A stretch of DNA of 64,000 nucleotides from Luteimonas fraxinea (GTDB lineage: Bacteria > Pseudomonadota > Gammaproteobacteria > Xanthomonadales > Xanthomonadaceae): assembly GCF_021233355.1 (NCBI RefSeq), contig NZ_CP089507.1:2667001-2731000 (forward strand). Direction: 5' to 3'. The notes under the pieces were generated by a model that was given only the letters and a program-made list of their open reading frames with translations, was not told the origin of the DNA and did not search any database. A program made the translations under genes and the position numbers. Positions within the stretch are counted from its first letter, which is position 1. Each line of letters starts with the position of its first letter. Below are positions 53,129 to 60,573 of this stretch, in pieces.

Positions 53129-53767
53129 ATGAAAATCGCACTGATGCAGGAATTCAGCCAGGCCGCCAAGAACCCGGTCGTGCTGGAGCAGCTCAACACC
53201 GTCGCCGCCGACAAGGGCCACACGGTCTTCAACGTCGGCATGGACGGCGACAACGACCACCGCCTGACCTACATCCACCTCGGCATCTGCGCCTCGCTGC
53301 TGCTGAACTCGAAGGCCGTCGATTTCGTCGTCGCCGGTTGCGGCACGGGCCAGGGCGCGCTGATGTCGCTCAATGCATGGCCTGGCGTGTACTGCGGCTA
53401 CTGCATCGAGCCGACCGACGCGTTCCTGTTCGCGCAGGTCAACAACGGCAACGCGCTGGCACTGCCCTTCGCCAAGGGCTACGGCTGGGGCGCGGAAATC
53501 AACATCCGCTACATCTTCGAGAAGGCGTTCGACGGCGAGCGCGGTCAGGGCTACCCGGCCGAGCGAAAAGAATCGCAGATGACCAACGCCGGCATCCTCG
53601 CCGACGTCAAGAAGGGCGCATCGAAGGACTTCGTCGAAGGCCTGAAGGCGATCGACCAGGAACTGGTGAAGCAGGCCGTCGGCGGCGAGCGCTTCCAGAA
53701 GGCGTTCTTCGACAACGCCCAGGACGACGCCATCGTCGCCTACGTCAAGGGCGTGCTGGGCCAGTAA
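53129..53767 (+). CDS. RpiB/LacAB family sugar isomerase, possible DhuI-type uronate isomerase
   Basis: A 212-residue protein of the RpiB/LacA/LacB isomerase family, longer at the C-terminus than RpiB (about 150). The family core is visible as NVGMDGDNDHRLTYIHLG, VAGCGTGQGALMSLN (the anion-binding Cys loop) and GYCIEPTDAFLFAQVNNGNAL. Within pectin or glycosaminoglycan clusters, an RpiB-type enzyme (DhuI in streptococci) performs the same isomerisation as KduI. This gene sits 82 bases after kduD, so a DhuI-like role is likely; ribose-5-phosphate isomerase activity cannot be excluded. A strong hairpin follows the stop. Confidence 0.75.
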   Translation: MKIALMQEFSQAAKNPVVLEQLNTVAADKGHTVFNVGMDGDNDHRLTYIHLGICASLLLNSKAVDFVVAGCGTGQGALMSLNAWPGVYCGYCIEPTDAFLFAQVNNGNALALPFAKGYGWGAEINIRYIFEKAFDGERGQGYPAERKESQMTNAGILADVKKGASKDFVEGLKAIDQELVKQAVGGERFQKAFFDNAQDDAIVAYVKGVLGQ

Positions 53768-53793
53768 GCCCCGCGCAACACCGTTGCACGACG

Positions 53794-53821
53794 CAGGCCG
53801 CCGCCAGAGTGCGGCGGCCTG
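53794..53821 (+). terminator. Hairpin after the kdu operon
   Basis: An 11-bp stem CAGGCCGCCGC with GCGGCGGCCTG around CAGAGT. It lacks a T run, so termination may be partial and the CE12-cupin gene could still be read through. Confidence 0.5.
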
Positions 53822-53857
53822 TGGTGCCAACCCAGATTTCTGCGGAGCGCCCTCACG

Positions 53858-54964
53858 ATGCAATATCTGTTGTCGCTGCTGCTGTTGGGTGCCACGGGCT
53901 CCGCGTTCGCCGCATCGCCCACACCGCACCGCATCTTCATTGCCGGTGATTCCACCGCGGCGACCTACGGCGCCGAGCGCGCGCCACAGGCCGGCTGGGG
54001 CCAGAAATTTCCGGACTGGGCCGCCGATGGCTGGGAAGTCCGCAATCACGCGGTGGGCGGGCGCAGCACGCGCAGTTTCATCGACGAAGGCCGGCTCGAC
54101 GCGATTGCCAGCGAGATTCGCGCAGGCGACGTGCTGCTGATCCAGTTCGGCCACAACGATGCCAAGCGCGAGGACGTCACGCGCTATACCGATCCCGCGA
54201 CCGACTACCCGCAGCTGCTGCAGCGTTACGTCGAGGTCGCCCGTACACACGGCGCCATGCCGATCCTGATCACCCCGGTCGCGCGGCTGCTCTACGACTT
54301 CCGCTCGCTGGTCGACACGCATGGCCGCTACACGCTGGCGATGCAGGCCCTGGCGGAGCGCGAGAACGTCGCGCTGATCGATCTCAACGCCACGTCCAGC
54401 GACTGGATCCGCGTGCACGGCGAAGGGGGCGCCAAGCCCTATTTCATGTTCACGCAGGGCAAGACCGACGGTACCCATTTCAGCGAGGCCGGCGCCGATG
54501 CCGTCGCCTGTCTCGTCGCCGCCGGCTGGCGCGGCATCGATGCCGATGCACCGGTGAATGCCGTGACCGCGGCCGAGTGCAACGCCTTGCCGGCACCGCC
54601 CGCTGCGCCCGTGTCGCCGTCGGTGGTCGTGCAGGAGCGCGACATCGCGATCGAACAGCCCGGCCCGCACGAGGGGCTCGGCACGACGACGGCGTACCCG
54701 TTTTTCTCCGACGCCACCGGCTTCGATCTGATCTTCCGCAAGCGCGCCTTCTATCCCGGCGCGACGATCGGCGACCACGTCAACGACAAGGACGAGATCT
54801 ACTACGTGCTGTCGGGCCGCGGCCGCTTGACGCTGAACGACACGGTCCGCGAGGTCGGGCCGGGGGACGCGATCCTGACCCGCAACGGCGACCGACACGC
54901 GCTCGACCAGATCGGCGATGAGGAGCTGGTGATCTTCATCGTGTATCAGCCGGTGAGGCGCTGA
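53858..54964 (+). CDS. CE12-type SGNH acetylesterase fused to a cupin domain
   Basis: A 368-residue secreted protein; the signal peptide ends near AFAA. The SGNH domain (about 24-235) has IAGDSTAATYG with the nucleophile, HAVGGRSTRSF, QFGHNDAKRE and DGTHFSEAGADA with Asp-His. From about 250 a cupin beta-barrel begins (YPGATIGDHVNDKDEIYYVL, RHALDQIGDEELVIFIVYQP). CE12 enzymes deacetylate rhamnogalacturonan. The cupin keeps the H-N-x5-E-I-Y-Y-V-L pattern and a late His, so it may bind a metal or a uronate ligand. It follows the kdu operon and probably acts in the periplasm. Confidence 0.85.
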   Translation: MQYLLSLLLLGATGSAFAASPTPHRIFIAGDSTAATYGAERAPQAGWGQKFPDWAADGWEVRNHAVGGRSTRSFIDEGRLDAIASEIRAGDVLLIQFGHNDAKREDVTRYTDPATDYPQLLQRYVEVARTHGAMPILITPVARLLYDFRSLVDTHGRYTLAMQALAERENVALIDLNATSSDWIRVHGEGGAKPYFMFTQGKTDGTHFSEAGADAVACLVAAGWRGIDADAPVNAVTAAECNALPAPPAAPVSPSVVVQERDIAIEQPGPHEGLGTTTAYPFFSDATGFDLIFRKRAFYPGATIGDHVNDKDEIYYVLSGRGRLTLNDTVREVGPGDAILTRNGDRHALDQIGDEELVIFIVYQPVRR

Positions 54965-55041
54965 GACGATTGCGAGGGATCGCGTCACGGCGTCGAGGCG
55001 GGGCAGCAGGCCTCCAAACGCGCGCGGATGATCGTTGAAAT

Positions 55042-55125
55042 CGTCATTCCCGCGAAGGCGGGAATCCAAGGACGTTGTGCCTTCCAAAGCAAAGTCCCTG
55101 GATTCCCGCCTTCGCGGGAATGACG
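55042..55125. repeat. REPIN-like element (GTCATTCCCGC family)
   Basis: Two 32-base arms, CGTCATTCCCGCGAAGGCGG onwards and its inverted copy at 55094-55125, differ at one base. They enclose about 20 bases. The remaining DNA between 54965 and 55462 shows no gene or other clear feature. Confidence 0.8.
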
Positions 55126-55462
55126 GCTGTTAGCCAAAGCCGCTTCCAGCTGACCGCAGAACGGATTCCAGCGTGAACAGCCATATGGCGGGTCAGGGTG
55201 AGCTTCGGACGACTGCAGCCACTGAAAGCCGGCGCCCCTGGACCTCGCCCAGTCCCCCAATGGCACAGCCCCCGCCAATCGGCGAAAATGCCCCGGCCGC
55301 GGATCCCATCCGATCCCGGCACGGTCATGCACCAGGCGCCCTGCGCCGGCATCGTGACCACCCCACACCCGCGACGGCCGACGCGCCGATGCACTGCACG
55401 CTTTCCCCGCACGACACCGGCGCCCCGCGTCCGACACGTCGCGCACGCTCACGGACACGCTC

Positions 55463-57034
55463 TTGAATTCGACCTCTGCTCCGCTTCCGGCCTCCGGTGC
55501 CGACGATTCCCTGCCGCAGCGCGCGCGCATCGCGTTCGAACTGCTCGAGGCGATCCGCGACGACCGCAGCGTGCTCGACGGCCTGCCGGACGAGGCCCGT
55601 ATCCGCCTGCTGCAGGCGGTCGCGCTCGTGCATCACCCCGAGCCGCGCGCGCGTCGCAAGCAGGCCAAGGAAGCCTTGCGCGAAGCCAACCGCGAGAAGG
55701 TGCGCCGCACCGAGGCACTGCTCGACCAGACCGGCATCCGCACGCTGCGCCGCAAGCCGGTGTTCACCACGCCGAACTATTTCCCGCCGCAGCCGCCGGG
55801 CCAGCACGATCCGCGCAACGCCGCGCCCGAAGCATTGCCCTATTCGGAATCGCCGGAGCTGCTGCACTGCTACGTCTGCAAGCAGAAGTACACGCAGGTG
55901 CATCACTTCTACGACCAGCTGTGCCCGACCTGCGCGGAACTGAACTTCATCAAGCGCACCGAGACCGCCGACCTCACCGGGCGCGTCGCGCTGCTGACCG
56001 GCGGCCGGGTCAAGATCGGCTACCAGGCCGGGCTGAAACTGCTGCGCGCGGGCTGTTCGCTGATCGTCACCACGCGGTTTCCGCGCGACTCCGCGCAGCG
56101 CTACGCGCAGGAGCCGGACTTCGGCGACTGGGGCGGCCGGCTGGAAGTCTTCGGCCTCGATCTGCGCCACACGCCGAGCGTCGAAGCGTTCTGCGCCGAA
56201 CTCGTCGCCACGCGCGACCGCCTCGACTTCATCGTCAACAACGCCTGCCAGACCGTGCGCCGTCCGCCCGCGTTCTACGCGCACATGATGGCCGGCGAGA
56301 CCGCCGCGCTGCACGAGCTGCCCGAACACGTGCGCAAGCTTGTCGGCGGTTACGAGGGCCTGCGTGCGGCCGATCTGCTGCCGGGCGGCAGCCAGTCGCT
56401 GGTCGAGAGCAGCGCGGGCCGTGCCGGCCTCGCACGCGCGGCAGAGTTGTCGCAGGTGCCGCTGCTCGCCGACGAACTGGTCGGCCAGGCGCATCTGTTC
56501 CCGGAAGGTCGCGTCGACAAGGATCTGCAGCAGGTCGATCTGCGCGGGCGCAATTCATGGCGCCTGCAGATGGACGAAGTGCCGGCGGTCGAACTGCTGG
56601 AGACGCAGCTGGTCAATGCGGTCGCGCCCTTCATCCTCAATGCGCGTCTCAAGACGCTGATGGTGCGCACGCCCGAACGCGACAAGCACATCGTCAACGT
56701 GTCCGCGGTCGAGGGGCAGTTCTACCGCAACTTCAAGACCACCAAGCATCCGCACACCAACATGGCCAAGGCCGCGCTCAACATGATGACGCGCACTTCG
56801 GCTGCGGATTACGAGGGCGATGGCATCCACATGAACGCCGTCGACACCGGCTGGGTGACCGACGAGGATCCGGTGGAAATCGCCGAGCGCAAGATCGTCG
56901 AAGAACGCTTCCATCCGCCGCTCGACATCGTCGACGGCGCGGCGCGCATCGTCGATCCGATCATCGATGGCATCAACACCGGCACCCACGTCTGGGGTCA
57001 GTTCCTCAAGGACTACAAGCCGACGGACTGGTGA
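55463..57034 (+). CDS. Atypical short-chain dehydrogenase with N-terminal zinc ribbon
   Basis: A 523-residue protein. Residues 1-95 are helical with many charged residues; a zinc ribbon follows (CYVC at 136-139 and CPTC at 154-157). An SDR Rossmann domain occupies about 170-500, with VALLTGGRVKIGYQAG as the dinucleotide site and FIVNNACQTVRR as the NNAG-type motif. The catalytic Tyr of YxxxK is missing: the lysine is in TNMAK (Lys436), preceded at -4 by Thr432, while a Ser is present in NVSAVEG. It may bind NAD(P) without classic SDR catalysis. The start is a TTG at 55463 with only a weak ribosome site, so it is uncertain. Confidence 0.75.
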   Translation: MNSTSAPLPASGADDSLPQRARIAFELLEAIRDDRSVLDGLPDEARIRLLQAVALVHHPEPRARRKQAKEALREANREKVRRTEALLDQTGIRTLRRKPVFTTPNYFPPQPPGQHDPRNAAPEALPYSESPELLHCYVCKQKYTQVHHFYDQLCPTCAELNFIKRTETADLTGRVALLTGGRVKIGYQAGLKLLRAGCSLIVTTRFPRDSAQRYAQEPDFGDWGGRLEVFGLDLRHTPSVEAFCAELVATRDRLDFIVNNACQTVRRPPAFYAHMMAGETAALHELPEHVRKLVGGYEGLRAADLLPGGSQSLVESSAGRAGLARAAELSQVPLLADELVGQAHLFPEGRVDKDLQQVDLRGRNSWRLQMDEVPAVELLETQLVNAVAPFILNARLKTLMVRTPERDKHIVNVSAVEGQFYRNFKTTKHPHTNMAKAALNMMTRTSAADYEGDGIHMNAVDTGWVTDEDPVEIAERKIVEERFHPPLDIVDGAARIVDPIIDGINTGTHVWGQFLKDYKPTDW

Positions 57035-57056
57035 GCCGTCGCAGCGCCGGGGCCGC

Positions 57057-57314
57057 TCAGCCGCCGGCGTCTTCGATCGCCTGACGTTGACGCTGCGCAT
57101 CGGCGTCGACGGTGGCCTGCGTCGAGCGCGCGCTGTCGAGTGGCTTCTGCATTGCATCGCGCAGTTGCGTGGCCTGCGGCTCGGCGGGTTTCTCGGTCGG
57201 CGAGTCGGGCGGCGGCGTACAGGCCGCGCAAACGAGCAGCAGCAGCGCACCGATGCCGACTCGGGCGCGGCGATGGACGAAGGCGAGATGCGGATACACG
57301 CGTTGGCTGGACAT
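57057..57314 (-). CDS. Small lipoprotein-like protein
   Basis: An 85-residue protein with a hydrophobic segment ([15 protein letters not shown]) ending in a possible but imperfect lipobox at Cys32. The rest is polar and helical ([20 protein letters not shown]). It resembles small envelope lipoproteins but I do not recognise a family. It converges on the SDR gene with a 22-base gap and is divergent from the next SDR gene. Confidence 0.6.
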   Translation of the reverse strand: MSSQRVYPHLAFVHRRARVGIGALLLLVCAACTPPPDSPTEKPAEPQATQLRDAMQKPLDSARSTQATVDADAQRQRQAIEDAGG

Positions 57315-57370
57315 GCTTACGCTCCGACGGACGGGCTCGGCGCTATCCTAACGCCGACGCAGATTGGGGA

Positions 57371-58153
57371 ATGTCGATGGATCCGCACCGCTGGCGCCTG
57401 GATGGACAACTGGCCCTCGTCACCGGCGGCAGTGCCGGCATCGGCCGCGCGATCGCACGCGAACTGACCGGCTTCGGCGCGACGGTACTGATCGTCGGCC
57501 GCAACGGCGACGCACTGGAGTCGACGCGCGAGGAACTGCTCGAGGAATTTCCGCAGGCCGACGTGCGCGCGATGATCGCCGACGTCGTCGACGAAGAGCA
57601 GCGCCGCGAGATTCTCGACTGGGTCGAGGACCAGGGCGACGGCCTCGACATTCTGGTCAACAACGCCGGCGGCAATCTCAGTCGCGCGGCGAACGACTAC
57701 GCCGAAGACGAATGGCGCGAGATCTTCGAGGTCAATGTCTTCAGCGCATTCGAACTTGCGCGCTACGCGCACCCGCTGCTCGCGAGTCGCGGCAGTTCGG
57801 CGATCGTCAATGTCGGCAGCGTGTCGGGTATCACCCACGTGCGCAGCGGCGCACCCTACGGCATGAGCAAGGCGGCGCTGCACCAGATGACCCGCAACCT
57901 CGCGGTCGAATGGGCCGAGGACGGTATCCGCGTCAATGCGGTCGCGCCCTGGTACATCCGCACGCGGCGCACCTCGGGTCCGCTGTCGGATCCCGACTAT
58001 CTCGACGACGTGCTGCTGCGCACGCCGATGGGCCGCATCGGCGAACCGGAAGAAGTCGCCGCAGCGGTTGCGTTTCTGTGCCTGCCGGCATCGGCCTACA
58101 TCACGGGCGAGTGCATCGCGGTCGACGGCGGCTTTCTGCGCCATGGTTTCTGA
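57371..58153 (+). CDS. SDR family oxidoreductase, tropinone-reductase-like
   Basis: A 260-residue classic short-chain dehydrogenase: [13 protein letters not shown] is the cofactor loop, [11 protein letters not shown] the NNAG motif, [11 protein letters not shown] the catalytic Ser, and [11 protein letters not shown] the Tyr-x3-Lys pair. The N-terminal [14 protein letters not shown] matches plant-type tropinone reductase-like bacterial proteins. The substrate is unknown. Start 57371 follows GGGGA. The methyltransferase-like gene begins ten bases before its stop. Confidence 0.9.
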   Translation: MSMDPHRWRLDGQLALVTGGSAGIGRAIARELTGFGATVLIVGRNGDALESTREELLEEFPQADVRAMIADVVDEEQRREILDWVEDQGDGLDILVNNAGGNLSRAANDYAEDEWREIFEVNVFSAFELARYAHPLLASRGSSAIVNVGSVSGITHVRSGAPYGMSKAALHQMTRNLAVEWAEDGIRVNAVAPWYIRTRRTSGPLSDPDYLDDVLLRTPMGRIGEPEEVAAAVAFLCLPASAYITGECIAVDGGFLRHGF

Positions 58154-58622
58154 GCGCGCACACTGGCTGGTGCGGTCCACGTCACCGCTGCATTTCTGCG
58201 TGACCTTCGCCGTGGCCGCGCTGCTGCAGAACGTGTTCGATCTGCCGCTGCCGCCTCCGGGCCTTGCGCTCGACACCGTGCATCTCGTCGGCACCGTGCT
58301 CGCGAACACCGGCCTCGCACTGGCGCTGTGGTGCATCGCGCTGTTCGCGTTGCGCCGCACGACGATCATGCCGGCGCACATGCCGGCGCGGCTGATCGTA
58401 CGCGGCCCGTATCGCTGGACGCGCAATCCGTTCTATCTGAGCCTGCTGCTGAGCTACGCAGGACTGGCCGCGATCCTGGATGTGCCATGGGCGCTCGCAC
58501 TGATGCCGATCCCGCTCGCGATCCTGCGCAAGGCGATCATTCCGTTCGAGGAAGCGTGTCTGGAGACGCGTTTCGGCGCCGACTACGCGGACTATCGCGC
58601 GTCGGTGCCGCGCTGGTTCTGA
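58143..58622 (+). CDS. Isoprenylcysteine carboxyl methyltransferase family membrane protein
   Basis: A 159-residue membrane protein with four to five hydrophobic segments. The family signature [19 protein letters not shown], and [20 protein letters not shown] near the C-terminus, match the ICMT/phospholipid-methyltransferase-like family. The likely reaction is SAM-dependent methylation of a membrane lipid or hydrophobic substrate. It overlaps the preceding SDR gene by 11 bases, and its last 31 bases overlap the convergent DUF4124 gene. Confidence 0.8.
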   Translation: MVSERAHWLVRSTSPLHFCVTFAVAALLQNVFDLPLPPPGLALDTVHLVGTVLANTGLALALWCIALFALRRTTIMPAHMPARLIVRGPYRWTRNPFYLSLLLSYAGLAAILDVPWALALMPIPLAILRKAIIPFEEACLETRFGADYADYRASVPRWF

Positions 58623-59260
58623 GCCGACGCTGCGTCGCCAGCGGGTCCGCAACTGCTGTCGCGCCACGTCGTGAACAGCTGCTCGTATTCCAGCCGCAGC
58701 GGATCCTGCGCGCGGCCCTGCGCATAGCGCCAGCGGAACTCCGCTTCGCGCACGCGGGTTTCCCAGGTGCTGCACAGCGCGTCGGCCGGCACCGCCTCAC
58801 AGACATCCGCGACCTGCTCGCAGGCCTGGCCCGCTTCCATGCCGGGCAATCCGCCGATGCCGACGGTTTGCATCGGCCGGCAGCGCAGCGGCGGGGTGTC
58901 GTCCTCGCGCCAGTAGGTGCTGTTGTCGAACACGCGACAGGCGAACAGCGCGGGCGGCGGATCGGGCGCATCGTCGTCCTTGCGCGCCGTCACCGGTTCG
59001 GCGGCGGGCAGACGCGAAATGAGCGGCACCTGCGGTGCAGCGACCGGCGCTGCGGGCGGCGACACGAAGGCGGGCATCGGCGTGGCCATCTCCACGACGC
59101 GACGCTCCTGCGTGTGACCGGCGGGGCAGGCCTTGCCGTTCTGGAACGTCACCGCGCCGGCGGCGTCGGTGCAGCGGTAGATCACCGTGGTCACCGCCTG
59201 ACTGCCACCACTCGCCAGCGCGCACGCGAGCGCAATCGACCACACAGCACTGCGTGTCAC
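58592..59260 (-). CDS. DUF4124-type secreted protein
   Basis: A 222-residue exported protein starting at a GTG at 59260 that overlaps the preceding gene's stop as GTGA. After the signal peptide (near SQAV) comes the DUF4124 core TVIYRCTDAAGAVTFQNGKA with its Cys pair. A Pro-rich linker and a C-terminal domain with several further cysteines follow (CRVFDNSTYWRED, CEQVADVCEAVPADALC). The end overlaps the convergent methyltransferase-like gene by 31 bases. The function is unknown. Confidence 0.75.
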   Translation of the reverse strand: MTRSAVWSIALACALASGGSQAVTTVIYRCTDAAGAVTFQNGKACPAGHTQERRVVEMATPMPAFVSPPAAPVAAPQVPLISRLPAAEPVTARKDDDAPDPPPALFACRVFDNSTYWREDDTPPLRCRPMQTVGIGGLPGMEAGQACEQVADVCEAVPADALCSTWETRVREAEFRWRYAQGRAQDPLRLEYEQLFTTWRDSSCGPAGDAASAQNQRGTDAR

Positions 59261-59949
59261 CGGTCGCAGTCCTGCGACAGGCGGGTGTTGATGGTCTGTT
59301 CTTCGTTCGTCAGCTGGCTGCGTTCGGTCGGCTGCGCGTTGAAGAAGCGACGGCGGATCTCTTCGCGGCGGTTGCCCAGCAGGCTGCAGACTTCGCCCTG
59401 CGGCATCTGCCGGCATTCGTCGCGGATCCACGTGCCCGCGCCGTAGTACCCGCCGCGCGCGCGCTGTCGCGTATCGACGCCGGCATCCACGCCGATGCTG
59501 CCGCGTCCGTCGCCGGTCTCGACACGAGCCGATGGCCCGCGTCGCGTGGGCCCGTAGCCGAGCGTCCACAGCGGAACCCAGCGCGGATTACCTTCCGAGG
59601 AATCGCTGGTGTAGTCGCTGCCATCCGGGCGCACGCAGCGGTACATCGGCTGCGGCGGGCGCAGCACGATCACCTGCGGCGCCGGCGGATCGACGACGCC
59701 TGCAGTGGGTTCGCTCGCGCGCGGCGGCAATGGCGTGCCGTCGACAGGCCGTAGCATGCTGCGCACTTGCTGGGTCGCCCCATCCGCGCAGGGCGAATCG
59801 CGCAGAGCCACTCGTCCGCTCGCATCCGTGCAGCGGTAGACGGTGACCTGCGGTGGCGTGTCCGCCATGACCGGAAGTGCCGACGCGCAGGCAAGGGTCG
59901 CCAGCAGCGTCGTCGCGAGGAACGTGCGGGAGCGGAGTGGTAGGCGCAT
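59257..59949 (-). CDS. DUF4124-type secreted protein
   Basis: A 230-residue exported protein. The ATG at 59949 gives a signal peptide (RTFLATTLLATLACASALPV). DUF4124 follows as VTVYRCTDASGRVALRDSPC. A later segment, MYRCVRPDGSDYTSDSSEGN, resembles a second DUF4124 copy. The C-terminus has DECRQMPQGEVC and a helical, Arg-rich end. It is translationally coupled to the next DUF4124 gene, so the two may form a complex; that is inferred. Confidence 0.78.
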   Translation of the reverse strand: MRLPLRSRTFLATTLLATLACASALPVMADTPPQVTVYRCTDASGRVALRDSPCADGATQQVRSMLRPVDGTPLPPRASEPTAGVVDPPAPQVIVLRPPQPMYRCVRPDGSDYTSDSSEGNPRWVPLWTLGYGPTRRGPSARVETGDGRGSIGVDAGVDTRQRARGGYYGAGTWIRDECRQMPQGEVCSLLGNRREEIRRRFFNAQPTERSQLTNEEQTINTRLSQDCDR

Positions 59950-60573
59950 GTCCACATCATGGGACGTGGAAAGCCCTGCGGAAACCCGCATCTTCTTGAA
60001 TGGGGCCTGCAATTCAGCCCATGCACGAACCAAGCGTGATTGCCATCAGATTAGTCCTTGCTGCATTGCGGGATGTAACCGCTTTCAATGGGTGTTAGCG
60101 TCCGCCTCACTGACGAGGGCGGACGTTCGAATGAGCGCGGGGGCGGTCGGATACGGGGACCATGCGGCAGCAGGCCGCCGGGCAGCTTCGGCCTTTTCGG
60201 CCCCGATGATCGTCCTCGTAGACGGCGACGCGGCGCGGGATTACGATGCGCGCCGACCCGCACCACCACGCCCCCTCGTGACCCGAGGCCGCGCGGATGA
60301 CGCAGGCGCCGGCGCCCGCCGCGACCACGTACCCCAGCACGGACCGCGACGCGGCGCGATCGGTAGGACGCCGATCCGGCCAGGAAGTGGATGCAACCCG
60401 GCATCCGCGCTCCGTCCCGTCGACATACAGGCCCATCCCGCTTCCGAAGCGCCGGCGAAGACCGGTGCGCGGTCGCGCGTGGGCGTGCCGCAAACGCTGT
60501 GCCGCTGTGCCGTTGTCCCGACCCCACAAGAACAATTCGAATCACGTAACGGAAATCCCTCGGAGGGGATGCC
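59950..60573. other. Gene-free region upstream of TonB receptor 3
   Basis: No convincing gene. Besides the LacI-type site at 60074-60087 it contains an 8-bp hairpin CGTCCGCC/GGCGGACG (60099-60125). The right end carries GGAGGGG just before the receptor ATG. A long 5' untranslated region is possible. Open frames here lack ribosome sites and family similarity. Confidence 0.5.
60074..60087. promoter_or_regulatory. LacI-type operator upstream of TonB receptor 3
   Basis: TGTAACCGCTTTCA fits the general LacI-family pattern TGnAAnCGnTTnCA at every fixed position. It differs from the TGACACCG sites of the pectin island, so another regulator is likely. It lies 487 bases before the receptor start. Confidence 0.55.
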
